Shown: positions 1-6,662 of the stretch, piece after piece
How the letters are laid out: each line of letters starts with the position of its first letter
Numbering within the stretch: position 1 is the stretch's first letter
Source of the DNA: Chloroflexota bacterium
GTDB taxonomy: Bacteria > Chloroflexota > UBA6077 > JACCZL01
Assembly (NCBI GenBank): GCA_020845495.1
Contig: JADLFM010000025.1
Span: forward strand, 1-10,701
Direction: 5' to 3'
Length of the DNA stretch: 10,701 bases
The notes under the pieces: generated by a model
Told to the model about the DNA's origin: nothing
Database searches by the model: none
The model's input: the letters and a program-made list of their open reading frames with translations, nothing else
Translations under genes and position numbers: made by a program

Positions 1-15
1 GTAAGATGATCTCGG

Positions 16-73
16 ACATGGCTCCCTCGCTTCTGGAGACTCGACATCCCCAGAGTCCACGCGGGAGCCATGT
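16..73. repeat. large inverted repeat, possible terminator or cruciform
   Basis: An 11-bp perfect inverted repeat (ACATGGCTCCC at 16-26, GGGAGCCATGT at 63-73) encloses 36 bases that can fold further (CTGG at 33-36 with CCAG at 50-53, or GACTC at 38-42 with GAGTC at 53-57). The right arm runs into TTTCG, so on the plus strand it resembles an intrinsic terminator for a gene ending left of the window. It also lies downstream of the stop of the minus-strand CHAT gene and could end that transcript. No T-tract follows on the minus strand. A mobile-element end is another reading, but no transposase or target duplication is visible. Confidence 0.45.
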
Positions 74-166
74 TTCGTCAACTCACCTGCACTCCATCAC
101 CCTGCCCCAGAAATGGCGGAAGTCGAGCCTAGTGAAATAGGGGGCGAGTCCAGGAGAGCGGCCGCG

Positions 167-3100
167 TCAGGGTGCCCCGACCAGCACGAAGGGCGCCCAG
201 AAGTACGGGTGCGGCTCGCGCTCACGGGTAAGACGTGCCGCCTCGCGCAGGCTAGCTGCTCGTCCCCGCCCCTCGCGCAGGCCGGCGTACAACTCGGCCA
301 TGAAGGAGGGCGCCGTCTCGTCGTTCGCCGCCCAGAGGCTCGCTATCAACGCGGCGCTGCCCGTCCCGAGCACGGCCCGCGTCAGGCCGAGCAACTCGTC
401 GCCGGGGCCGATGCCGTTGCGTGCCGTGTGGCAGGCCGACAGGCAGATCAGCGATTGCCCGCCCCCAAGCTCCGCCAGTTCCGCGACGCTTAGCCAGCCG
501 TCGGCTAGCTCTAGTGCCGAGAACGTCGGGTTATCGGCGCGGAAGATGCCGTGTGTCGCGAGATGGAGCGTATCATGGGCGGCGGCCTGGCGTCGTAGCT
601 CTGCGAGCGTCGCTCGGCGTCCCATCAAGACACTTGCGCGGGGAAACAGGGCTGCGATCCGTTCGGCTTCTTCCCCGACCCACGGCAGCCCTTCAACGTC
701 TGGGGCGACAATCAAGGGGCGCTCGACCCGCCGCTCGCGCCGCTCGACACTCGCCGCGTAGACGGCTCCGCTGGGTGCGTACGAGACGGTCACCGAGTTG
801 AGAAGCGGCCCGCCGTCGTAGGTCAGAGCGTGGACGGGGACGCCGTGGAGCGGCCCATGTGGCACGATAACGAGTCGATCGACTCGCTCCAGCACATCGG
901 CTAGCGGCGCGAGCAGCAGGTCGCCGAGCCGCCCGAGCGCCCGCGCAACCGCCGGGGCAAGCATCCGCTGGTTGGTGCGGAGGTACGCCGCGCCGAAGTC
1001 GCCCTTCCGAATTTGGAATGACAGCCAGGACGTCGCCTCCTCGACCTCCGTCCGGCCGGCCAGCGCACGCCGGACCTCGAAGACTTCCCGCCCGACTACG
1101 AAGCACGCGACCTCGTCGTCGACGACCAGGTACTCGACGAGGTAATCCTCCGGCCCCAGCGCCGCTTGCACCCGCTCGACTTCGACGAGCGACCCGATGT
1201 CGATCGCGTTGTCACCTCGCAGCAGAATCTGGAGGTCGCGGGTGGCGCGTGTCAGTTCCCGCTCCAGGTGCGCGACGTCCTCGCCGATGGGTGTGCCCAC
1301 TCGCCCGGACTCGCCCGAGAACCGGTCGCTGTACGATGCGTTCAACCGCGATCGAAGCTCTGCGACCCGCTCCCGCGCGCGCCGGATCCGCGCCGCGTCA
1401 CGGCCATACCGCCGATTCGCAACGCCGAGCGTCTCTTCGAGGAGCCCTCGCGACTTCCCGCGCTCCAGCCAGCGGAAGGCCGCGCGGCCGGCTGCGTCGT
1501 CCGACGGATGTAGTTCAGCGCTACGTGCGCCACTCATCTCGGCGGCGCGCGCCAGAGTGGGCGCCCGTCCGTCGCGAGTGAGGAGTGGCGCGGCACCTGA
1601 ACTGATCCCTCTACGTCCGTGCGTCGGGGCCGGAGGCGATGGAGCGGCCACCTCGGTGCGCGATGGCGGGCTCGTGGCATCGACACGCCGCGGTGCAACC
1701 GCGGCGAGACGCGGCCACGGGCGATGCTTCCCGTTCTCCGCCTGGTGTTGAACCTCCGAAGGCTCGTTGGCGGCCATCGGCTCCAGCAACCGTCGCGGGC
1801 GCTCAACGCTACCAAGCAGCAGGACTGCGATGCGCTCGTACAGCCGCGCACCGCCCGCCACGACGGCAAGCCGCAAGTCATCGGCGCGGGCACGCGCGCG
1901 GAGCCGCTCGAGATGCTCCACGGCACGCTCGTAACAGGCGCGGGCCTCATCCGGCGCGCTCAGCTCGAGGATCCGCCCTTCGGCCGCGCACGCCTGGTAC
2001 AGAATTCCGTCCGATTCCAGCAGATCTCCGAGAGCGAGTGCCGCGCGATAGTACGTGCGGGCCTCGTCAGTCCGTCCAAGACGTGCCAACGCGTCGCCGG
2101 CGAGCAGATGCGCTCCGGCGGCGTGATCGGGCGCGTCTAGCGCGCCGAGCCGCTCTGCGGTGTCTCGTGCGGCGGCGAGGAGCCGTTCGAGCGCCTCCGC
2201 ATCTTCGCCGGCAATCGTCTCTGCCTCGACACGTAGCACGGCCAGGCGGGCGACGACTTCCCAGGCAGCATTACCGATCCGCTCGTAGAGCGAGCGTGCC
2301 TCCTCGATCCGCTCACGTGCCAGGGCGTGCTCGCCGCGCCGCGCCGCTGCATGGCCGCCCTCGAGCAGGGCCGTCGCAAGCTCGAAGGGCAGATCCAACT
2401 GGCGCAGCGTCTCGGCCGCCCGCTCGCTCGACTCCTCCGCTTCGACGTGGAGGTTCAGCGCCAGATAGGCGCGCGTCAGATCGAGATCGACGGCAGCGCG
2501 CTTCTGATCCAGGCCGAGCTGAACGCAGAGGCTCCGGCTCCGCCCCAGCGCATCGAGCGCCCGGCCGTACTCCCCTCGCCCGATGTGGAGCAGGCCGAGG
2601 TTCATCTCGACGGTCGCCAGTCGTTCGCCCAGTCCGAGCACTCGGAAGCGTCGAGCAGCGTATTGACTGGCGCGGAGCGCTTCGCCATACCGCCCAAGCT
2701 CGATCAGCACGATCCCGACGTTCATGCTCGCCGTTGCGGCGAGCTCCGACTGGTCGATGCGATGGGCGAGCGCCCGGACCTGTCGGAAGCAGTCGAGGGC
2801 CTGGTGAAGATCGCCGCGCCGCCAGTGCACGATGCCGAGATTGATGGTCTGGCGGGCCGCATCGAGCTCGAGGCTACGGCTCTGGAGGTAGGCGAGGTTG
2901 GCTGTAGCGAGCGCAATCGCGTCGTCGTAACGGCCGAGGTAGCGAAGCGCCTCGACGTGGCCGATCCGAACGCGCGCCGCCTCATCTTCGAGATTGAGGG
3001 CCGTAAAGGCGCGCTCGGCCTCCAGGAAGCAAGTGTCGGCACGGTCGTAATAGCCGGCACACCGGAGCGCGTAGGCGAGCGCCTTCAGCGCTCGGGCGCG

Positions 3101-3292
3101 TCCCTCTCCCTCGGCGCCCTCGGCAACCCATGCCTCAGCCAGGGCCAGGCCGGCGCGCGGATCGCTCAGGTTCAGTCGGTCGATCTCGCGGGCACGATCG
3201 CTCCAACGCTGGCGCCTGTCGGCTGCCGCGTCGGTGTCAGGCCGGTGTCGCGCGCTGGCGTCAGGCGCCGGACGTCCTGCCATGACGCTCAT
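167..3292 (-). CDS. TPR-repeat protein with C-terminal CHAT (caspase-like) protease domain
   Basis: This 1041-residue protein has no signal peptide or clear membrane segment and is probably cytoplasmic. Residues about 70-470 are helical TPR-like repeats with a 40-residue period: the pattern [N/G]xGxxxxxxGxxxxA recurs near 111, 151, 191 and 231 (for example NLGIVHWRRG, NVGIVLIELG, NLGLLHIGRG). Residues about 497-600 are a Pro/Ala/Ser/Arg-rich linker. From 604 (AAFRWLERGKSRGLL) the CHAT region begins, with the conserved core from about 806. The expected His-Cys dyad is present: His914 in HLATHG and Cys954 in LSACHTA. The end (YFWAPFVLVGAP) is also typical of CHAT. Family knowledge: CHAT domains are clan CD cysteine peptidases related to caspases and separase, and TPR-CHAT proteins are activated by partners. 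No substrate or partner gene is adjacent. ATG at 3292 is the first start; a second ATG three codons later is possible. The family call is firm, the biological role unknown. Confidence 0.9.
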   Translation of the reverse strand: MSVMAGRPAPDASARHRPDTDAAADRRQRWSDRAREIDRLNLSDPRAGLALAEAWVAEGAEGEGRARALKALAYALRCAGYYDRADTCFLEAERAFTALNLEDEAARVRIGHVEALRYLGRYDDAIALATANLAYLQSRSLELDAARQTINLGIVHWRRGDLHQALDCFRQVRALAHRIDQSELAATASMNVGIVLIELGRYGEALRASQYAARRFRVLGLGERLATVEMNLGLLHIGRGEYGRALDALGRSRSLCVQLGLDQKRAAVDLDLTRAYLALNLHVEAEESSERAAETLRQLDLPFELATALLEGGHAAARRGEHALARERIEEARSLYERIGNAAWEVVARLAVLRVEAETIAGEDAEALERLLAAARDTAERLGALDAPDHAAGAHLLAGDALARLGRTDEARTYYRAALALGDLLESDGILYQACAAEGRILELSAPDEARACYERAVEHLERLRARARADDLRLAVVAGGARLYERIAVLLLGSVERPRRLLEPMAANEPSEVQHQAENGKHRPWPRLAAVAPRRVDATSPPSRTEVAAPSPPAPTHGRRGISSGAAPLLTRDGRAPTLARAAEMSGARSAELHPSDDAAGRAAFRWLERGKSRGLLEETLGVANRRYGRDAARIRRARERVAELRSRLNASYSDRFSGESGRVGTPIGEDVAHLERELTRATRDLQILLRGDNAIDIGSLVEVERVQAALGPEDYLVEYLVVDDEVACFVVGREVFEVRRALAGRTEVEEATSWLSFQIRKGDFGAAYLRTNQRMLAPAVARALGRLGDLLLAPLADVLERVDRLVIVPHGPLHGVPVHALTYDGGPLLNSVTVSYAPSGAVYAASVERRERRVERPLIVAPDVEGLPWVGEEAERIAALFPRASVLMGRRATLAELRRQAAAHDTLHLATHGIFRADNPTFSALELADGWLSVAELAELGGGQSLICLSACHTARNGIGPGDELLGLTRAVLGTGSAALIASLWAANDETAPSFMAELYAGLREGRGRAASLREAARLTREREPHPYFWAPFVLVGAP

Positions 3293-3298
3293 AGCGGG

Positions 3299-3304
3299 AT
3301 TGTA
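3299..3304 (-). promoter_or_regulatory. candidate -10 box of a leaderless promoter for the CHAT gene
   Basis: On the minus strand TACAAT (one mismatch to TATAAT) is separated by only six bases (CCCGCT) from the ATG at 3292. The expected transcription start would fall on or next to the A of the ATG, as in leaderless bacterial genes. No good Shine-Dalgarno sits at normal distance (AGGGG at 3306-3309 is about 13 bases away) and no convincing -35 is seen. This is inference from spacing alone. Confidence 0.4.
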
Positions 3305-3430
3305 CCCCTATTGCCGTGCACGAGACAGGCTGTGCTGGGTGCCGCACAACCCGCCGCACCAGGGATGCCTGCACGCTTCTGAAGGGCTCGAGACACTGTC
3401 TACCCGGTGGCACTGACTGTCGGAGGCTGA

Positions 3431-4444
3431 ATGGACCAGGCGGAGCCCGGCGCGGAACTGGCACCGCGCCGGGCCTCAGCGCGTTCGCGATATCGAACGC
3501 GAGACGGGCGACCGGGGGGACGCCCGGTCAGGGCACTCCTTGGCATCGTACACCTGATGCTCGGCCACGGGCGAAAACGAACGCGGGCGAGCCAGAACGC
3601 TGACCGGTTCAAGCAACTGCAATGCCAGTTGCGCGCCGCCTACCGCGACGTCGAGCATCTCCAGGCTGCGGTCGCGCGGCAAAACGAGTTCCTCCTCATG
3701 GTCGTCCATGAGCTGCGGTCCCCGCTCGCCCACATCGTCGGCTACACCGATCTGCTCAGCGAGCACGAAGAATCGTGGCAGTCCGGCGAGCGTGCCGAGC
3801 TTCACGCCGCCGTCGAACATGCCGCCGGGTCGATGGCGCGCCTCCTCAACGATCTGGCCGAGATCGCCCGGCTCCAGGCGGCCGGGTTCGTCATGCGCCC
3901 ACGCCCAGTCGACCTTTCAGTCATCATCTGGGAGGTCGCTCGGGGTTTTGCCGGATCGGGCGCGAGCCACACGCTCACCCTCACCCTGGAGCATGAGCGC
4001 CTCACCGTCTTCGCCGATCCCGACCGAGTTCGTCAGGTGCTCACCAACCTGCTATCGAACGCTGTCGTATACACACCGCCCGGCGGAGCCATCGCCGTGT
4101 GCGCGCAGCCAGTTGGCACAGCCATCCGCGTCGAGGTACAGGATCAGGGGTATGGCCTCGCTCCCGAAGAGCTCAACCGGGTCTTCGAGAAGTTCTACCG
4201 CGGGCGAGCCGGGCGGATGGGGGCCGAGCGCGGCAGCGGCCTCGGGCTGCCGATCGTGAAGCAGATCGTCGAGGCCCACGGCGGGCAGATTGGTGTGTGC
4301 AGCGTGCAGGGGGAAGGCAGTACCTTCTGGTTCACGCTGCCCGCCGCTGACGAGACGCCGTCGACGGCAGAAGCGACGGGCGCGGACGGGGAGCAGCGCC
4401 CCGCAACCAGCCCGTCACCCGAGCGGCAGCAACGGCGAGCCTGA
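3431..4444 (+). CDS. soluble sensor histidine kinase (HisKA + HATPase_c)
   Basis: This 337-residue protein carries the full transmitter core of a two-component kinase: it autophosphorylates a histidine and would pass the phosphate to a response regulator. Residues about 57-88 look like a short coiled coil. The H-box is HELRSPLAHIVGY with His93, the N-box is NLLSNAVVYTP (Asn206, Asn210), G1 is DQGYGL (238-243), the F-box is FEKFYR (252-257) and G2 is GSGLGL (268-273). There is no PAS, GAF or HAMP domain and no clear transmembrane pair. Residues 1-45 are Arg/Gly/Pro-rich and 305-337 a disordered tail. No response regulator gene is in the window. The ATG at 3431 has GGAGG at 3422-3426 with four bases between; ATG at 3557 (Met43) is an alternative that would remove the odd N-terminus but lacks a visible ribosome site. 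The gene diverges from the CHAT gene. Confidence 0.93.
   Translation: MDQAEPGAELAPRRASARSRYRTRDGRPGGRPVRALLGIVHLMLGHGRKRTRASQNADRFKQLQCQLRAAYRDVEHLQAAVARQNEFLLMVVHELRSPLAHIVGYTDLLSEHEESWQSGERAELHAAVEHAAGSMARLLNDLAEIARLQAAGFVMRPRPVDLSVIIWEVARGFAGSGASHTLTLTLEHERLTVFADPDRVRQVLTNLLSNAVVYTPPGGAIAVCAQPVGTAIRVEVQDQGYGLAPEELNRVFEKFYRGRAGRMGAERGSGLGLPIVKQIVEAHGGQIGVCSVQGEGSTFWFTLPAADETPSTAEATGADGEQRPATSPSPERQQRRA
3445..3529 (+). repeat. three consecutive hairpins at the 5' end of the kinase ORF
   Basis: Three perfect inverted repeats follow one another. The first is an 11-bp stem with 8-nt loop (GCCCGGCGCGG at 3445-3455, CCGCGCCGGGC at 3464-3474). The second is a 7-bp stem with 6-nt loop (GCGTTCG at 3481-3487, CGAACGC at 3494-3500). 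The third is a 7-bp stem with 6-nt loop (GACCGGG at 3510-3516, CCCGGTC at 3523-3529), which can alternatively pair as CGGGCG 3505-3510 with CGCCCG 3521-3526. They lie within codons 5-33 if the ATG at 3431 is used, or in the leader if Met43 is the start. There is no T-tract after them. Confidence 0.6.
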
Positions 4445-4475
4445 CGTCGGGCTGGCGGGCTGCCCTGCCGACGTC
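4443..4475 (+). terminator. hairpin directly after the kinase stop, possible terminator
   Basis: GACGTCGG (4443-4450) pairs perfectly with CCGACGTC (4468-4475), and the 17-base loop can itself pair (GGGC 4457-4460 with GCCC 4462-4465). The first arm overlaps the last two bases of the kinase stop codon TGA. Position fits a transcription terminator, but no T-run follows, so a U-tract-less or Rho-assisted end is the most that can be claimed. Confidence 0.45.
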
Positions 4476-4759
4476 GCCACAGGCTTCGGATGCTTCACGT
4501 GCTGGGGCGGGTCACGCTCGCCCGATCTGCACCTGGCGCCGCCACGGACATTCTCTCGGTGCCGCGCAGCGGTATGGGAGACCCGCCCGGCGGGGCAGAG
4601 GGGGCCCAACGAGAAATAGCGTTTCCGCCATCGTACCGATAGCATCGCCAGGGTGCGGACGGTAGAATCCGAGGCGGGAGCACGGATGGCGGCAACCAGG
4701 GCACGGCGGCATACGCGTTCAGGACAGCGCCGGCAGTATGCCCACGTGATGGCGCACTG
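4445..4759. other. intergenic region between kinase and HD-GYP gene
   Basis: These 315 bases hold the terminator-like hairpin at 4443-4475, a widely spaced perfect 9-bp inverted repeat (GGGCGGGTC at 4505-4513, GACCCGCCC at 4580-4588), a TAGAAT at 4663-4668 that could be a -10 box but has no -35 at the right distance, and a 24-codon ORF at 4686-4760. No protein of recognisable family is encoded on either strand. Confidence 0.5.
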
Positions 4760-4760
4760 A
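4686..4760 (+). CDS. possible 24-residue leader peptide overlapping the HD-GYP start
   Basis: ATG at 4686 is preceded by GGGAG at 4676-4680 (five bases apart) and opens a 24-codon frame encoding a basic, Arg/His-rich peptide that begins MAATRARRH. Its TGA (4758-4760) overlaps the HD-GYP ATG at 4760 as TGATG, the classic arrangement for translational coupling. The HD-GYP start has no Shine-Dalgarno of its own and no other ATG or GTG start in its frame just upstream, which makes coupling attractive. No family is recognised. It may be chance. Confidence 0.3.
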   Translation: MAATRARRHTRSGQRRQYAHVMAH

Positions 4761-5551
4761 TGGGCGATCCCAGCGATCTGCCACGGGCGTACGCTCAGGC
4801 CAGAGCGTACGCCGAGGAGCTCCGCCGGCTCTACATTGAGCGGCGGGCCACCGAGGCGGAGCTGGCCGCGAAAGTCGCCGAGCTCGAACGATCGCACCAG
4901 CAGTTGATGGCGTACGCCTCGGACCTTGCCGAGTTGAACCATCGGCTCCGTGCGACGTATCGGCAGACACTCGAAGCACTTGGCCGGACGGTCGACCGCC
5001 GCGACGGCATGACCGGCGGCCACTGCGTCCGCGTCGCGGAGTACAGCCGCATCCTCGGCCTGCGGATTCTCGGCTCGAGCCCGCTCCAACTCCAGACCCT
5101 CGAGTACGGCGCGCTCCTCCACGACATCGGCAAGATCGCCGTCCCGGACGCCATCCTGCGCAAGGAAGGCCCGCTCACCGACGACGAGTGGACGATCATG
5201 CGCCAGCACCCGGAGCTCGGCTACGAGATCCTTCACGGCATCGCTTTCCTGACCGATGCCCTGCCGATCGTCCGCCACCATCACGAGCGCTTCGACGGCG
5301 CGGGCTATCCGGATGGGCTCTCCGGCGAGGTGGTGCCGGTCGGCGCGCGAATCTTCTCCGTCGCCGACGCCTTCGACGCCATGACCGCCGACCGGCACTA
5401 CCGTCGCGCGCTCAGCCTTGACCGGACGATGAGCGAGTTACGGCGCGGCCGTGGCAGCCAGTTCGACCCGGTGGTCATCGACGCGCTCGAGGAGGTCGCC
5501 GACGAACTGTACGCGCTCCGCCATACGGGAGGGGTGAGCCGTGAGTGGTGA
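4760..5551 (+). CDS. HD-GYP domain cyclic-di-GMP phosphodiesterase
   Basis: This 263-residue cytoplasmic protein is expected to hydrolyse cyclic di-GMP, a messenger that controls motility and biofilm formation. Residues about 8-80 form a charged coiled coil with no REC, PAS or GAF domain. The HD-GYP domain follows with its signature residues: His88 in TGGHCVRV, the HD pair His121-Asp122 and Lys125 in LLHDIGKIAVPD, His150 in HPELG, and HHHERFDGAGYPDG at 173-186, which carries HHExxDGxGYP, then Asp203 in VADAFDAMTADR. All metal and GYP residues expected for an active enzyme appear present. Position 84, four before His88, is Met; the trinuclear-type enzymes have Glu there, so a two-metal centre is more likely (inference). 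The gene follows the kinase in the same direction after 315 bases, so shared signalling is possible but a common transcript is not shown. Confidence 0.93.
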   Translation: MGDPSDLPRAYAQARAYAEELRRLYIERRATEAELAAKVAELERSHQQLMAYASDLAELNHRLRATYRQTLEALGRTVDRRDGMTGGHCVRVAEYSRILGLRILGSSPLQLQTLEYGALLHDIGKIAVPDAILRKEGPLTDDEWTIMRQHPELGYEILHGIAFLTDALPIVRHHHERFDGAGYPDGLSGEVVPVGARIFSVADAFDAMTADRHYRRALSLDRTMSELRRGRGSQFDPVVIDALEEVADELYALRHTGGVSREW

Positions 5552-5562
5552 GTGGCAAGGGA

Positions 5563-5639
5563 GGCGCGGTATCAGGGCTCAGTGCTTCGAGGCCAGGCAT
5601 CTGCTGAATACTGACGACCCGTCCGGGTGATACCTCGCC
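5563..5639 (+). repeat. imperfect 12-bp inverted repeat ahead of the reductase gene
   Basis: GGCGCGGTATCA (5563-5574) pairs with TGATACCTCGCC (5628-5639) with one mismatch in twelve, around a 53-base loop. The right arm ends 11 bases before the reductase Shine-Dalgarno (GAGGAGG, 5651-5657). It lies between the HD-GYP stop and the reductase start and could be a terminator or leader fold; no T-tract is present. A heptamer, GTGAGTG, is also repeated in tandem at 5541-5554 across the HD-GYP stop codon. Confidence 0.35.
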
Positions 5640-5660
5640 GCTCGCGTCTCGAGGAGGATC

Positions 5661-6596
5661 ATGCGCATTGCCATTGTCGGTGCTGGCGGAGTGGGCGCCT
5701 ATCTGGGCGTCTTGCTGGCCGGCTACGCTCACGACATCACGCTCGTCGACCGGGGCGAGCACCTCGACGCCTTGCGTCACGAAGGCGTCACGATTCGCAG
5801 TCGTGTGCGCGGGGAACTACACGCCCGGCTGCCAGCCACCGACGCTCCCTCGGACGTCGGGCCGGTCGATCTGGTCCTGTACTGCGTCAAGACCTACGAT
5901 AACGCCACCGCGATCCCGTCGCTTCGGCCGCTCGTCGGGCTACGGACCGCCATCCTGACGCTCCAGAACGGCGTCGGCAACGTCGAGCGGCTGGCCGCTG
6001 CCTATAGCCCGGCGAGGGTGCTCGGCGGCGCGCTGGTGGGCGGCGGGACGCGGGTCGCACCAGGGGTAGTCGAACACGTACTGCCCCCCGAGGCCGAGAC
6101 GATCGACCTCGGCGCGTTGGAGCCAGGCTCCGCCGAACGTGCCGAGCAAGCCCGCGCCGTGCTGGCCCCGACCGGTCTGACGGTAACGGTCGTACCGGAT
6201 ATCCAGCGGACGCTCTGGATCAAGCTGCTCGGGATGGCGTCCCTCTCGGCGCTCGGCTGTCTCACCCGCCGCGGTACCGCCGACTGGCGCGAGCACCCCG
6301 CCACGCGCACCCTCTACGAGCGGTTCGTGCGAGAAGCAGCAGTCGTCGGGATCGCCGAGGGGCTGGACCTGGACGAGGCCACTGTCGCTAGCGCGCTTGC
6401 GCAGCCAGACCGTCTCGGCCCCGCGCATCGCACCTCGCTGCACGCCGATCTGGAACGCGGCGCTCGTCTCGAAGTCGAAGCGATCCACGGCGAAGTCGTC
6501 CGCCGAGCCGAGCGCCACGGCATCCCGACCCCAAGCTTCGAGACGGCCTACGCCGTCCTCCAACTCGCGGACCAGCGAGCAGCCAGTCATCAATAA
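5661..6596 (+). CDS. panE: 2-dehydropantoate 2-reductase family protein (PanE/ApbA)
   Basis: This 311-residue protein belongs to the NADPH-dependent ketopantoate reductase family, which makes pantoate for coenzyme A synthesis; the length is usual. The N-terminus MRIAIVGAGGVG is the dinucleotide-binding GxGGxG loop (7-12). Lys77 in VKTYD and Asn103 in LQNGVGN match the family, Lys188 in LWIKLL is the expected catalytic lysine, and Ser259 and Glu271 match Ser244 and Glu256 of the E. coli enzyme. The positions of E. coli Asn180 and Asn184, which contact the substrate, are Met192 and Ser196 here, so the true substrate may be another 2-keto acid. The start at 5661 has a strong GAGGAGG at 5651-5657. 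It runs toward fliD (convergent, 66 bases between stops) and has no obvious link to the motility genes. Family call is firm; the exact reaction is not. Confidence 0.88.
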   Translation: MRIAIVGAGGVGAYLGVLLAGYAHDITLVDRGEHLDALRHEGVTIRSRVRGELHARLPATDAPSDVGPVDLVLYCVKTYDNATAIPSLRPLVGLRTAILTLQNGVGNVERLAAAYSPARVLGGALVGGGTRVAPGVVEHVLPPEAETIDLGALEPGSAERAEQARAVLAPTGLTVTVVPDIQRTLWIKLLGMASLSALGCLTRRGTADWREHPATRTLYERFVREAAVVGIAEGLDLDEATVASALAQPDRLGPAHRTSLHADLERGARLEVEAIHGEVVRRAERHGIPTPSFETAYAVLQLADQRAASHQ

Positions 6597-6662
6597 TCAC
6601 TCGTCAGGTATCAGGAGAGGGTCGGCGCGTCGCAGAGGGGCGGATGAACTGTCGAGCGCCGA

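Noticed and set aside
3..140. Frame open from the window start to a TAG at 138-140
   Set aside because: Translation is not recognisable and the region carries the large inverted repeat; it could be the tail of an upstream gene but nothing supports it.
1639..3382. Long plus-strand open frames opposite the CHAT gene (1639-2844 and 2327-3382)
   Set aside because: Arg/Pro/Ala-rich translations without family motifs, antisense to a clearly conserved protein; expected shadows of high-GC codon use.
4505..4588. 9-bp inverted repeat GGGCGGGTC / GACCCGCCC as a structured RNA
   Set aside because: 66-base spacer and pure GC-rich arms make chance likely.
4635..4642. ACCGATAG resembling a sigma-28 -10 element ahead of HD-GYP
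   Set aside because: No TAAA 15 bases upstream; the nearest, GAAA, is 18 away.
4663..4668. TAGAAT as a sigma-70 -10 box for the HD-GYP transcript
   Set aside because: The hexamer 17 bases upstream (TAGCAT) does not resemble a -35, and the start would fall on the ribosome site of the short ORF.
4415..5398. Minus-strand 327-codon open frame opposite the HD-GYP gene
   Set aside because: Antisense to a protein with all HD-GYP motifs; no recognisable domain and no ribosome site.
5940..6593. Minus-strand 217-codon open frame opposite panE
   Set aside because: Antisense shadow of an intact PanE-family gene.
6622..6662. 7-bp inverted repeat (TCGGCGC / GCGCCGA) between panE and fliD as a bidirectional terminator
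   Set aside because: 27-base loop, no T-tract on either strand; too weak to call.
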